Shown: piece after piece, positions 9,651 to 20,457 of the stretch
Layout: every line of letters begins with the position of its first letter
Numbering within the stretch: position 1 is the first letter of the stretch
From: Annona cherimola
Taxonomy: Eukaryota; Streptophyta; Magnoliopsida; Magnoliales; Annonaceae
Assembly (NCBI GenBank): GCA_030490835.1
Contig: CM059972.1
Coordinates: forward strand, 38,667,452 to 38,731,451
Direction of reading: 5' to 3'
Length of the DNA stretch: 64,000 nucleotides
Notes under the pieces: generated by a model
What the model was told of the DNA's origin: nothing
Databases searched by the model: none
What the model saw: the letters and a program-made list of their open reading frames with translations, nothing else
Made by a program: the position numbers and the translations under genes

Positions 9651-10723
9651 TAAATGAATGAATGAATGTATGCAGAAAAACAAAAATCAACTCCTTTTGC
9701 TTCCGGTTATGCATTGATCAATCCACTTAGCCATTTCACAAGGTCATGATTAATTCAACCTGAAAAAATCCTTCATTATACAAACAAGGCATAAATTTTC
9801 CTTTCCAAACCAAGTTACATGTGGATGCTAAAATTTCGTAGTGCAAAGTCATATTTCAACATGTCAATCTTTCATTCGATCAGAAAGTTGGTTAGGAAAT
9901 CAATGAACTCAAGCAAACCAAGGATTAAACTGAATACACTGGTTACGGCAAATGGTATCAAGTTACTGAATTCAATCTCTAACAATTGCACATTCTTTTT
10001 CCCCCCAAACTTATTGCAAAAAATTCTCCTCACCATATTTCAAGATATCTAGAGATCTATTTTTTGGGCTCCCCTCACAATATTTCAGGGTATCTAGGGA
10101 GAATTTTCATTTTTTTTCAAAGCGTTGTTACTGTGATTTTCCTTTGCTTTTTTATGTTAACCTTGCCATTTGTCGATGCCAAGTCCTGGTTACTCAGCTT
10201 AGGTCAACCACCCCCTTTTTATCTTTTTCTAATGCTTTATTAGGGGTACTGAACATGTTTGAGTAATTCCTGTGAAATAATACCATTTTTGAACTCGTTG
10301 AAGTATTTGGTCAGCACATATTTAGTTCAGTTTTCATCATCTCGGTTTGAAAGATATGCCTGTTATTGAATTAGAACAATGTATTCTGAAATTCCTTTTA
10401 ATTCTTTCACATATTACTTTCAACCTATTTTTATACTTGGTTTTTAATCTGAATTGCCCGTTCTTTCATGAATTCAATTTCAAATCAGAATTAATCACAA
10501 CCTTGCACATTTTCACAATCAGATGAATTGAAACAAAGACAACTTTCATTAGCTGGAATTGAAATGCAAAACTAACCTATGGTTGAGAATTAAACACCCC
10601 CCCAAACTTGAGAGATGCATTATCCTCAATGCATGATCCTAAAATGAACTAAAAATGAAAATACAATGAAAAGTAAAAATAAAAAAAAGAAAAGAAAAGC
10701 AAAAAGAAAGGACCGGGATCCCC
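9651..10723 (-). other. Non-coding 3' internal region of element B
   Basis: No credible ORF is present. On the minus strand it carries two purine tracts of the form AAGTTTGGGGGG (10001-10012 and about 10593-10607), the second preceded by GCATTGAGGATAATGCAT. Such a G-tract module is familiar from Athila-like plant elements. Either tract could be polypurine-derived; neither abuts the LTR. Confidence 0.5.
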
Positions 10724-11826
10724 TCAGGAATCGAACTCCGTCGCTTCCTCGTCATCCTCATCGTCGGGCTGGGACTGAGACTGCTGCCAGAAGCAAGCTC
10801 GGACCTGTGGCTGCGTCAGTGGGAAGGGCGGGAGGGTGGAGATGTCGATCTGGTGGTCCTCCGCGATCTGCTGTAGGTAGGCCTCCATAGCCCGATCATG
10901 CTGCCGCTGGTATCTGGCTTGGGCGGCAACCAGATTCTCCAGGTTGGTTAGTCGCTCGGCTGTAGAAAGCGGCTGCGAGGATGGGCCCGCTACAGATAGA
11001 GCTGCTCTGGGACGTGTGTTGGCTGTGCGGATCCATGACTGGGTGCGGTAGGAGAGGTCATCAATGATGGCCTGACAGTTTAAGACCTCCGTCGGCTCCC
11101 ATCTAACGCCGGCCCGCTTGCAGAGCCCCGTGATGAGGGATGGGAAGTAGTAGCTACCTCGGGGTGCGGTCGCGCAGGCACAGATATGTTGGTAGATAAG
11201 GCAGCCTACGTCGATCGTCATGCCACTGTAGATGGCATGTAGTAGCAGTGCTCTGTCCATCATCACCTCACTGACGTGCGTCGACGGCATCATCCGGGCT
11301 GAAATAAAATGGAAAAACATCCGCCCGTTGTACATCATCTCGCTGCGCTTGAATGATGTGAGTTGGCCTCCCGTTGACTTCCATGTCGGAGGTCGTTGGC
11401 AGATATGCTGGTAATAGAGTTGACATCTCGACCTTCTCCCTCCAAAAACTCCTCATACTGGTCTGGATAGTCAAAAGAGCCCAATCCGTAATAGGAGTTG
11501 ATTGCTTCAGCATGAAATAGGACGATCTTGCCCCGCACCTTCACCCTGCCCTGCTCATGTTCTACGGCATTGGCGTAGAACTCTTTCACCACTGCCACTA
11601 TTGCAGACTCAGGCTATGCGAGGAATTTCTGCCAACCTCGAGTGTTCAGTGCGTTGATAAAGTTGTCGGAGAAAGAGATAATCTTTATTCCCCGTTCAGG
11701 AATTAGGTGTCGCTTCTGAAGCGAATTTGTGTACCGCTTGAATGCCTGAGCGGACACAAATCTGTTGGCGTCAAATTCGACGGTCTCCTGTACTTTCTTT
11801 CTTTTAGCTGAGGATGATGACGCCAT
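10724..11826 (-). pseudogene. Element B ORF, putative plant transposon protein (PF20167-like), broken
   Basis: ATG at 11826 begins MASSSSAKRKKVQETVEFD. The N-terminal half shows the pattern RFVSAQAFKRY...LIPERGI...GWQKFL...EFYANAVEHEQGRVKVRGK; the C-terminal half shows FHFISARMMPSTHVSEV, DRALLLHAI and YYFPSLITGLCKRAGV. It then has a coiled-coil-like segment (AERLTNLENLVAAQ) and an acidic end. This layout matches the plant transposon protein family found in many non-autonomous LTR elements; its biochemical role is not known to me. The frame has one stop near 11612 and two frame changes (around 11440 and 11340), so no full protein can be made. Its location just behind the leader is the usual place of gag. 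Confidence 0.75.
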
Positions 11827-12665
11827 GTCGCACACAAGCAGTCTCAAACGGCCCTTGCAAACAAAGATACAACACAACCAGGCAATCGAAAGTTCAATAC
11901 TCAATCAAGCGAAGCTCCAACAATGCACCACAAGCAATCAACAGGTTAGCCTCCACAACCTAAACACCAAGCTCAAACAAGCACCAACCCAATGCCAAAC
12001 AATCCACCAAAAACAATCTCTAATCCGCAATCCAATCAACAAATCCAATCAAACTTCCATCCAAACAATCACCAAGCAACCTTAAAGCAAGGAATATATC
12101 TCAAAGTTGGAAAAGTTTTTACCCACAGAAGCTTTCCACCTGAAATTTTGAACTTGTGCTGTCTTTGAACTGGCGCCGGGGCGTGGGGGGTAGCGGCGCC
12201 TAGGCGCCGATCTGCTGACAATGGGTTTCGGCGCCAAGCAAAGAAGATGGTGATGCAATGGCTCAAAGTGGAGCCCAAATCAAGGGGAAAATTATGGGAA
12301 ACCAAATGTGAGTGTATTGCTTATGATTTGGTGTTGCAAAAATGGATTTTTGGATAGATTTGAATGGATCTAAGCAAAGGGGAATAAGAATTATTCATAT
12401 CCTGCATTTGATTATCAAAACCTGCCAACTGAGATGGAGTGTCCATACATTGTCATACTCATGGAAGCCCAATGTACTTGGTGCTGAAAATTCTGCACTT
12501 GGCCAATAGTAAGCATATGAAGCCATTGAAAATTTCAATAAACGGACCCTTGAAATAAGAGTTTATCAAAAGAAAAGAATTGAAAAGAAGAAAATGTAAA
12601 ATGAAATATAATTACAGAATTGTACAAGAAAGCAATGAAACTAATCAATAATTAGTTAAATAATT
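11827..12665 (-). other. 5' leader of element B
   Basis: This stretch lies between PBS and ATG on the minus strand and holds no supported ORF. Positions about 12170-12235 contain GGCGCCGGGGCG, GGCGCCTAGGCGCC and GGCGCC again, the palindrome that is multiplied in the LTRs. Confidence 0.6.
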
Positions 12666-12682
12666 CCCTGACAACGGCACCA
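12666..12682 (-). promoter_or_regulatory. Primer-binding site of element B (tRNA-Asp type)
   Basis: On the minus strand the site reads TGGTGCCGTTGTCAGGG, close to TGGCGCCGTTGCCGGGG, the complement of the plant tRNA-Asp 3' end. The three differences are all transitions. It lies six bases after the LTR end. Confidence 0.8.
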
Positions 12683-13674
12683 AAAACTTGACGAGCTGTG
12701 TATATGTCAATAAAAATGCTCGCTATTTACGCAAGTATACGTTCCGTGTCAAGTAATAAAGAGTGAGTAGAGTATCTTTCCCATGAGGAACTGTTAACCG
12801 AAATTATTAATTAGTTTAATTGCTTTCAATGGGTGGAAAATTCTGAGTGTTTATGATTCGACTAAACTAACTATTGTGATGAGGAATCAAAGTAGAGATC
12901 ACGAGACTACTGGATACTAAAAGCGAGTTTGCTGATTAGGGATGGCAGATGGATAGATCGGAATCCTTGAATATAAACTATATTGCTCTGGTTCTTTTTA
13001 AGTGGATTGCATATGGATTTACTAGCCCAAGTTTATATATCTATATATATGTTTTCCAACAGTATATAAAGCTAATTACACCCTATTTAAGTGCTATGTT
13101 CTCATGCTATTAAATAAAGTGAAATTGATAAGTGTATAACTTGTGTAATGATTACACAGGGTTTAACGGTATATTCCTATCCGTTAAACAACTCTCCTTA
13201 CACGGAGGTCGAAACCTATGCCTTGCACATGGATCTGACAAAGATCTTCCTCTTCCAAGGATAAATCAAGCAATTAAATCATCTTACCAGGTAGTTAAGC
13301 TTGTAAAAGCATTAAACTCACACATGCAAATGTAAATCATACACAATCATATATAAGATTAAATATTCATTACTGAATATTCTAAGAACTAAGAAACAAT
13401 ATAGTTTAGAATTCAATTCATCCTAACTATCCATCTAATGGAGGTTTAGCTCAAAGACATGATCTTAACATCCAATACATCCATATAGAAGGTATCCATA
13501 AAGACAGAGAAAGAAAATTAGAAAGAATAAGAGAAAACTGTTTCCCCCGGTTTCCACCAACGGGGACTGAATCCTCTCTTCAATCCATACTTTAATCTTG
13601 ATTTCCACTTTCTTCTGCACTTTGGTTCGTTCTCAGGCTCTCCTCCCTCTTTCCTGCGTGCGAACCCCGAGGAA

Positions 13675-13684
13675 CTATATAAAG
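13675..13684 (-). promoter_or_regulatory. TATA-like box in element B 5' LTR
   Basis: CTTTATATAG on the minus strand; the other LTR has CTCTATATAG at the same place (about 8947-8956). Confidence 0.45.
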
Positions 13685-13733
13685 AGTCCTATTTGCGCAA
13701 CTTACGCACTAGAATATTTGCGTACGATGCGTA

Positions 13734-13975
13734 TTGGCGCCTAGACGCCAACTCTCTGTGTGCTAAGCAGTTTGGACACATTCTGGAAACCCTAGGAATT
13801 TTTGCACTGGCGCCTAGGCTCCAACTCCCTGGACTGCACCACCTGATTTGTGGCTTCTCACTTGGATTTCATGTAGAGAAGTGGCGCCTAGGTGCCAACT
13901 CTCTGGAATGCCCTCCTTGTCAGCTATGTGTGCTGCAAATGGTCAAGGCGCGTAGGGTGGCGCCTGGGCGCCATC
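13734..13975. repeat. GGCGCCTAGGCGCC palindrome cluster, 4 copies
   Basis: Degenerate copies occur near 13735, 13808, 13882 and 13960, each with one or two mismatches to the palindrome. This is half the number in the partner LTR. Confidence 0.85.
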
Positions 13976-15035
13976 CATCTGCCTCGAAATGCCTCAGCTG
14001 GCATTCAACTTGTCCGCTCTGCTGTCGTACGTCCCGTCCTTCTTGTAAAAGATGGAAAAACTAAATAATTAAACTAAAAATGCCTAAATAATGCTAAAAT
14101 TGCTTAAAAACTAATTAATGCTCCTAAAATGCAAAGAGGGTGAAAATTAAGCTAAATGGGTGCAAACTATGCCTAATCTCTCGAACTAACACACAAATTA
14201 AGTCTGAAATGGGCCATGATAACTCGTAAAAATACGAGTTATCACCAAGAGCTACCAAAGTCGCAAACGAAGTCGACTCCACATGCGACTTGAGCGAAGT
14301 CGCAGACCAAGTCGACTCCACATGCGACTTGAGGGAAGTCACAGACCAAGTCGACTCCAGCATCGACTTCAACTGACCAGCACAGGATTTGAATATCAAA
14401 GTCGCAGACCAAGTCGACTTGACATTCGACTTGAGTGAAGTTGAAGACCAAGTCGACCCAAACAACCAACTTGGATCAAATGAAGAACAAATCAAGTCCA
14501 AGACAAGCAAAGTTGCATAAATTCATCATTTTGATCAAGAACACACATTTGGACATTTTCATGAACTCTAAGATTCAAGATTTCAAATCACGGAGCTTAA
14601 AATTTTAAAGCTTGAATGATCATACAAAGTTCCAAACAATATAAATCAGTGAAAGAACATTTAATTTGAAGAAATTTATGCGACCAAAGCTATCTCCAAG
14701 AAATTTAAGATCAACTAGCAAGCTAAGGAAGCGAAGTCGCACCCGAAGTCGACTCCAGAAGCGACTTGGGTCAAGTCCCAGTCCAAGTCGACCTGAAGAA
14801 GAGACTTGGAAATTGCAGAAATCTAAAGTCGCACACGAAGTTGACTCCACATGCGACTTGGGTCAAGTTCAAGACCAAGTCGACCTGAGGAAGAACTTGA
14901 GCAACCTGGTTAAAGCCGAAGTCGCACCCGAAGACGACTCCACCTGCGACTCGGGTCGTAACGTTCGAAAATTTGAACGTTGGCGCATTTATTACGTGCC
15001 AACCAACTCTCTAACCTTCAAATCTCTCCTTCCAT

Positions 15036-15044
15036 TATATATAG
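15036..15044 (+). promoter_or_regulatory. TATA box in SIRE-2 5' LTR
   Basis: TATATATAG lies about 75 bp after the second palindrome cluster and is identical in the 3' LTR at 28837-28845. Confidence 0.65.
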
Positions 15045-15379
15045 ACACTCAAGTGAACGTGAAACCAAGCAAGAAAGAGCAGAAACAGAAGATACTAAGT
15101 TCAAAATTCTATTTTCCTAGCCTTGAGTGATCTATATACTTTTAAAGGAAGAACGAGCTTTAAACTTGCTGCTTGCTTCAACGCCAATCGATTTGTTTCC
15201 TCTACGAGTTCTTCTTGGAGCTGTAACTTGCCTACACAAATTGTAAAGTGTAGATCCTTCTCTTTTAATCTGTTATTTGATTTTGATGCTTGGTTTGATA
15301 TTGGTGTTTCAAACCAAGTGATAGCAAAGTAGCGTTGTGACTGGAGTGGGACTCGTCACCTACTTGTGCTAAGTGATGT

Positions 15380-15477
15380 ATATGTCCCCTATAGCTGGAA
15401 TCTAGAAGAGAGCGGAGTCTCTAGTTGTATATGCCCCCTAGAGCTGAAATCTAGAAGAGAGCGGAGGCTCTAGTTGT
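15380..15477 (+). repeat. Two 49-bp tandem units in SIRE-2 5' LTR
   Basis: ATATGTCCCCTATAGCTGGA at 15380 and ATATGCCCCCTAGAGCTGAA at 15429 begin consecutive units of a 49-bp repeat. The 3' LTR has three. Confidence 0.9.
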
Positions 15478-15736
15478 ATTCGTGGAATACATAGTGGAAC
15501 CCAAGTCAGAAGGAGTGTGAGCTTGGAAGAGTGGAGTAAGGAAGGTTGCCCGAATCACTATAAAATCTTGTCCACTGAGTTTTAATTCTGCTTTCATTAT
15601 CTTATTGCTTTCCATTTGTTTCATTAAAGGGGACTGAATTAATCCGGGGTAAAGTTTATGTTTAAAGCGAAAAATTTTAAATACCCAATTCACCCCTCCC
15701 CTCTTGGGTAATTGTCATTAACTCAGGACCAACAAG

Positions 15737-15751
15737 TTATATCAAAGCAGG
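15737..15751 (+). promoter_or_regulatory. Decayed primer-binding site of SIRE-2 (tRNA-iMet)
   Basis: TTATATCAAAGCAGG follows the LTR after AG. The intact SIRE-3 site is TGGTATCAGAGCAGG, so three positions have changed and priming would be impaired. Confidence 0.8.
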
Positions 15752-15783
15752 TCTTTGAGTTTAAACCAAAGAGATCTTTTGAC

Positions 15784-17355
15784 ATGGCATCCCAATCAAC
15801 TTCCACCCCAGCTTTTGCCGAGGGTCAGTCTTTTTCTAAACCACCTCTATTTGATGGGACTAACTTCGGCTATTGGAAGTTGAGAATGAGACAGTTAATC
15901 ATGACTACAGATATTGATTCTTGAATCGCTATCCAAGATGGCGTTGTATTACCTACCGTTAAAAGAGCCTCCACATGGTCCGAGGAGGAAGTTAGAGTTG
16001 TTAAAAGCAACGCGAAAGCCATGAACTCCCTCTTTTGTACATTAATGGCATCAGAATATGATAGAGTATCATCATGCCAAACCGCCAAAGAAATATGAGA
16101 TACATTGACATCCATATATGAGGGAACTTCTCAAGTCCAAGGGACAAGGAGAAATATTTTGATTGGAGAATTGGAAAGCTTTAAAATGTTAGAAACAGAA
16201 AATATTTCTGAAATATTTGCTAGATTTTCCAAGATTACTAACGCCTTGAAAGGGCTAGGAAAAGCAATTTCTGAATCTGAGCAGGTAATGAAAATTTTAA
16301 GGGCGCTACCCGAATCATGGACTCCAAAGATCACAACTATTGAGGAAGCAAAAGACCTCAATACATTATGGCTTGAAGACCTTATAAGCTCACTCATGTC
16401 ACATGAATTGATAAAAAGGAGAAATGAGGAGCAACACAAAGGCAAGAGAGCCATCGCCTTGAAAGCTGCACAAGATTCTGACGACTCCACCTCGTCGTCA
16501 CAAAACGATGATGAAATCGCCTTACTTACAAAACGATTCAGAAAATTTGTAAGGAAAGGAAGAAATTTCAGAAACTTTAAAGAAAGAAATTCTAAAGAGA
16601 AAAAGAAAGAAACAACAAAATATTTTCGGTGTGGCGGTACGGGACATATGCAATCCCAATGCCCAACTCCTGAGGAAACTAAAACAAAGGAGCAAAGAAA
16701 AGATCGAGGCGACAACAGAAAATTCCAAAGAATCAAAGGAAGAGGCATATACGTAAACGAGGAAGAATCTACAACATGCGGCTCCTCAAGTGAAGAAAAC
16801 GAAGCGGATTGTGCAAGAATCTGTTACATGGCAAATTCTAACATATGTCTTGTAGCAACGGAAATTTTGGAGGATCAAACCACCTCAACAAATTGCACAA
16901 GTAGTCAAGAGGTAACCTCTAAACAAAAATTCTTTTCTATTTTTTCTACAAATGAATGCCTCAAATGTGCTAAATTAGAAGAACTTCAATAAGCCTATGA
17001 TTCATTATATGAGGAAATAAAGAAATTAGGAAACAAGTTCACAATAAAGAAAAGACAATGTGATGCAGTGATAATTATAAACGGTTAACTTGCTGAAAAA
17101 GTTGATCAATTGAAAAATAAAAGGAATACCTTAATAAATGAGTTAGAAAAACTCAAAAAGAAAAATGAATCATTAAATGAATTTCTTGCTAAGTTTTCTA
17201 ATCCTGGAGAAAGCGTCAAAATGTTTTTGAAAATGACCACCCAAAGCTATAAGAAAGGTCTTGGGTATACTACATTTGAGCAGGGTGAAAATAGAAAATC
17301 TATCCAAGAAACCTTAGAAACAAACCAAAATCCATCCATGCTAAACCTAAGATAA
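15784..17355 (+). pseudogene. gag: SIRE-2 gag, broken
   Basis: ATG at 15784 begins MASQSTSTPAFAEGQSF, followed by the copia Gag motif FDGTNFGYWKLRM. Gag forms the virus-like particle. A zinc knuckle is at about 16620-16665 (RCGGTGHMQSQC), but the first Cys of CX2CX4HX4C is Tyr. A lysine/glutamate-rich coiled coil follows (VDQLKNKRNTLINELEKLKK region), typical of Sireviruses. Stops in frame: TGA at 15922, TGA at about 16096, TAA at 16990 and 17086. The first two replace Trp codons that are intact in SIRE-3 (SWIAIQDG, KEIWDIL). A frame change near 17330 ends recognisable gag. Family call is firm; function is lost. Confidence 0.9.
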
Positions 17356-17625
17356 ATCATGTGATTTGGACCAAAATACCAATTAGGGAACCAATTACCA
17401 AATGACTTCTCATTTCTAGACTTCCAGGAGCTTGTAATTTTTGCAATAAGATGGGACACAAGGCATTTCAATGCAAATTGAGAAAATTACAAAATCTTGG
17501 TGCAAAATTGGTTTGGATGCCCAAGAGCATTGGATTTATGGCTTCAAAAGAAGATCAACATAGATTCCAATGGATAACTAACCCAAATGGACCCATAAAA
17601 TGGGTACGAAAAGGATGAGCTCCAC
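17356..17625 (+). pseudogene. pol: SIRE-2 gag-protease linker with second Cys/His motif
   Basis: Fragments such as GACNFCNKMGHKAFQCKLRK can be read near 17430-17485, a second CX2CX4HX4C-like element, followed by KLVWMPKSIGFMASK. SIRE-3 has the same sequence with decay. Frame changes prevent continuous reading. Nucleic-acid binding is inferred from the Cys/His spacing. Confidence 0.65.
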
Positions 17626-18018
17626 TTGACGTTATTTTTGCAGGTTTGTCTTAGAGCTAAAGCCATATGGTTTATGGATAGTGGCTACTCAAGACAAATG
17701 ACAGGAGAAAAAGGACTGTTCCATAAGATCAACCCATGCAATGAAGGAACAGTTGCTTTTGGAAATAATGAAAAAAATAAAATAAAAGGTAAAGGAAATG
17801 TTTATGGAATTTCAAATGCATCTATTGAGGACGTATTATTTGTTGAAGGACTCAAACATAACCTAATGAGTATTAGTCAATTACGTGACAAAAGTTATAA
17901 AGTTGTATTTGAATCCTCTATATGCAATGTATTTGATGATGATCGCATAGTATTTAGTGGCAAAAGATATGGAAATGTATATTTGGTTTGCCTAGATAAC
18001 TTGAGGAAAAATGTCTAA
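17626..18018 (+). pseudogene. pol: SIRE-2 protease and GAG-pre-integrase domain
   Basis: The aspartic protease active site is at 17676-17684, FMDSGYSRQMTG; the usual copia form is DSGCSRHMTG, so Cys and His have been replaced here (TGC to TAC, and CAC/CAT to CAA). DVLFVEGLKHNLMSISQL and the GAG-pre-integrase sequence follow. The protease matures the polyprotein in the particle. A one-base deletion near 18006 shifts the frame into integrase. Confidence 0.88.
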
Positions 18019-19179
18019 TATCCATAGAAAATGATCCATGGATATGGCATACAAGTCTCGGACATATAAATATGCCATATATTAAAACCTTGTGGAAAAA
18101 GAGTTTAGTACGAGGGTTACCAAAACTTAAATATGTCAAGGATAAGATTTGCAAAGCTTGTCAATTGTCCAAACAACCCAAAATGTCGTTTACAACCTAA
18201 AAGGAAATTTCAACAACTAGGCCACTTGAATTATTGCATATGGATCTTTATGGGTCATCGGAGATTTTAACTCTTGGTGGGAAAAAGTATGTATTTGCAA
18301 TTGTTGACGATTTTTCAAGATTTACTTGGATTATACTCTTAGCTAGCAAAGATGAAGCATTTTCTATATTTGTCACATTTTCAAATTTGGTGCAAAATGA
18401 AAAACAAAGTACAATTATTTCCATTAGAAGTGATCATGATGGTGAATTTGAAAATAAACGATTCATAGAATTTTGCAATGAAAAAGGAATTCACCATACA
18501 TTTTCTCCACCAAGAACTCCTTAACAAAATGGAGTCGTTGAAAGGAAAAATCGGACAATACAAGAAATGGCTAGAACTATGCTAAATGAGAGTAACTAGT
18601 CAAAAAGATTTTGGGGTGAAGTTGTAAGTACAGCTTGTCATGTATTAAACCGAGTTACCATTAGAGCTATATTGAAAAAGACCCCATATGAACTTTGGAA
18701 AGACAGAAAACCAAACATATCATATTTCCATACTTTTAGATGTACTTGCTATGTGTTAAACAATGGAAAAAAATTTGGAAAAATTAGATGCCAAAAGTGA
18801 TGAGGCAATTTTTCTTGGTTATTCATCAAATAGGAAAGCATATAGAATTTTCAACAAAAGAAATCAAATAGTAGAGGAATCAATACATGTTGTTTTTAAT
18901 GAATTTAACTAAACTCCGAGAAAGGAGGATGAATTAAGTGATGCAGATGATAAATCAAAAAATTCAAAAGCAAAACAATAGGAGCAACAAGAGGAAACCA
19001 AGACTAAGCACGAAAATTCCACGGAGGAAAGGGTAAGTGAATGTAACAATTCTTACAAACGTCCAATTGATTTGAAATTCGAAAATGCCCATCCATTTGA
19101 GCAAGTTATTGGCAATATCTATGAAGGAGTAAAAACTAGGAGGTCAAAACAAAATATTTGTGGACAATATGCTCTTGTG
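18019..19179 (+). pseudogene. pol: SIRE-2 integrase
   Basis: N-terminal HHCC elements (WHTSLGHIN, CKACQLSK) precede the catalytic core: Asp in HMDLYGSS (18243-18245), Asp in RSDHDGEF (18432-18434) and Glu in VVERKNRT (18540-18542). The C-terminal part contains KTPYELWKDRKPNISYFHTF and FLGYSSNRKAYRIF. Integrase joins the cDNA to the host chromosome. Stops are at 18198, 18522 (TP*QNG) and 18597, and a two-base deletion near 18770-18785 shifts the frame. The stop at 18522 is also present in SIRE-3. Confidence 0.9.
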
Positions 19180-19947
19180 TCAAAAATTGAACCAACAACT
19201 ATTGATCAAGCTCTTAATGATGAAAACTGAGTTATTGCAATGCAAGAAAAGCTAAATCAATTTGAAAGGAACAATGTATGACATTTAGTTCCTAGACCCA
19301 AAGATTGCGCTATTATTGGCACCAAATGGGTATTTAGGAATAAATTAGATGAAAGTGGACTTGTAATAAGAAACAAAACCAGACTAGTAGCAAAAGGGTA
19401 TTCCCAAGAAGAAGGGATTGATTTTGAAGAATCATACGCACCTGTGGCTAGACTAGAAGCTATACGTATTTTACTAGCATTTGCTTCTCACATGGATTTC
19501 AAATTGTTTCAAATGGATGTGAAAAATGCATTTTTGAATGGATACTTGAATGAAGAAGTTTATGTTGAACAACCCCTTAGATTTGAAGAAAAGGATCAAT
19601 CAAATTATGTTTATAAATTAACCAAGGCATTATATGGACTGAAACAAGCTCCACGAGCTTGGTATGAAAGGTTAAACAAATTTTTGATTGATCATGAATT
19701 TCAACGAGGAAAGGTTGATACTACATTATTCATCAAGTATAAAAGCAAAAATATTTTAATTGTTCAAATTTATGCAGATGATATAATATTTGGTACTACT
19801 GACAAAACTCTGTGCCAAGAATTTTCTAAGATTATGCAGAGCGAATTCAAAATGAGCATGATGGGAGAATTGAATTTCTTCCTTGGACTGCAAATCAAGC
19901 AACAAGCAGAAGGAATCTTTATAAATCAGTGAAAGTATATCAAAGAA
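19180..19947 (+). pseudogene. pol: SIRE-2 reverse transcriptase
   Basis: Clear copia RT motifs: [68 protein letters not shown] and the catalytic YADDIIF (YADD at 19771-19782), then [10 protein letters not shown]. It copies element RNA into cDNA. Stops replace Trp in EN*VIAMQ (about 19228) and NNV*HLVP (19279-19281); TGA at 19930 follows FINQ. The stop at 19279 has a counterpart in SIRE-3. Confidence 0.92.
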
Positions 19948-20457
19948 ATGCTAAAGAAATTCGGAATGCAGACTAGCAAGGGAGCAAACACTCTAATGAG
20001 TTCAACAATCAAGATCAACACGGATGAAAATGGTAAATGTGTCGAACAGAAGCTATATAGAAGCATGATAGGATCTTTATTATATTTAACTACTTCTAGA
20101 CCCGATATTCTATTCAATGTTTCCATGTGTTCTAGATTTCAATCATGTCCTAAAGAATCACATTTAATGGCTGTAAAAAGAATTTTTAAATATTTGATAA
20201 ATACCACTAATCTTGGACTTTGGTATCCAAAGGGGTCAACCTTTGATCTAATCGGCTACTCGGATGAAAATTTTGCCGGATACAAAGTAGATAGAAAAAG
20301 TACTAGTGGAACATGTCAATTCCTTGGAAACATGTTGATTTCATGGTATTCAAGGAAACAAACTAGTGTCGCTCTATCTACAGCGGAAGCCGAATATATA
20401 GCCGCCGGGAGCTGTTGTGCCCAACTACTTTGGATGAAACAATAACTAAAAGACTAT
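19948..20457 (+). pseudogene. pol: SIRE-2 RT connection and RNase H, first part
   Basis: LYRSMIGSLLYLTTSRPDI, GYSDENFAGY (the second Asp of the SDADF motif is Glu), KSTSGTCQFLG and ALSTAEAEYIAAGSCCAQLL are read in frame to TAA at 20443-20445, which sits between KQ and LKDY and is also found in SIRE-3. The reading continues to the ACTAT target site at 20453-20457, where A2 interrupts it. Confidence 0.92.

Larger units (their letters stand above)
8040..14245 (-). mobile_element. Element B: non-autonomous LTR retrotransposon with tRNA-Asp PBS
   Basis: Two direct repeats of about 1.5-1.6 kb (8040-9650 and 12689-14245) flank a 3-kb internal region. On the minus strand the right-hand LTR is the 5' LTR, followed by a tRNA-Asp PBS, a leader, one pseudogene and a non-coding tail. 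There is no protease, integrase or reverse transcriptase, so it would need proteins from a related autonomous element; the PBS type points to the Athila/Tat branch of Ty3/gypsy. Its right terminus GAGTTATCA abuts the interior of the SIRE-2 5' LTR at 14246, so B inserted there. The left target site cannot be checked because the left flank is rearranged. Confidence 0.8.
12689..14245 (-). repeat. 5' LTR of element B (1,557 bp)
   Basis: On the minus strand it starts TGATAACTCGTATTTTTACG, in which CGTATTTTTACG sits inside the hairpin TGATAACTCG/CGAGTTATCA, and ends CAGCTCGTCA just before the PBS. Its left-hand partner is 8040-9650. Confidence 0.85.
14246..15734 (+). repeat. 5' LTR of SIRE-2, 5' end missing
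   Basis: It is homologous to 28124-29585 of the 3' LTR. The first roughly 220 bp are missing, replaced by element B. Palindrome clusters lie at 14258-14460 and 14735-14960. Cluster 1 has extra units absent from the 3' LTR (14275-14360 region). The end reads GGACCAACA. Confidence 0.9.

Noticed and set aside
16131..16748. 205-codon minus-strand frame
   Set aside because: It is the antisense shadow of SIRE-2 gag, which is supported by motifs and by homology to SIRE-3.
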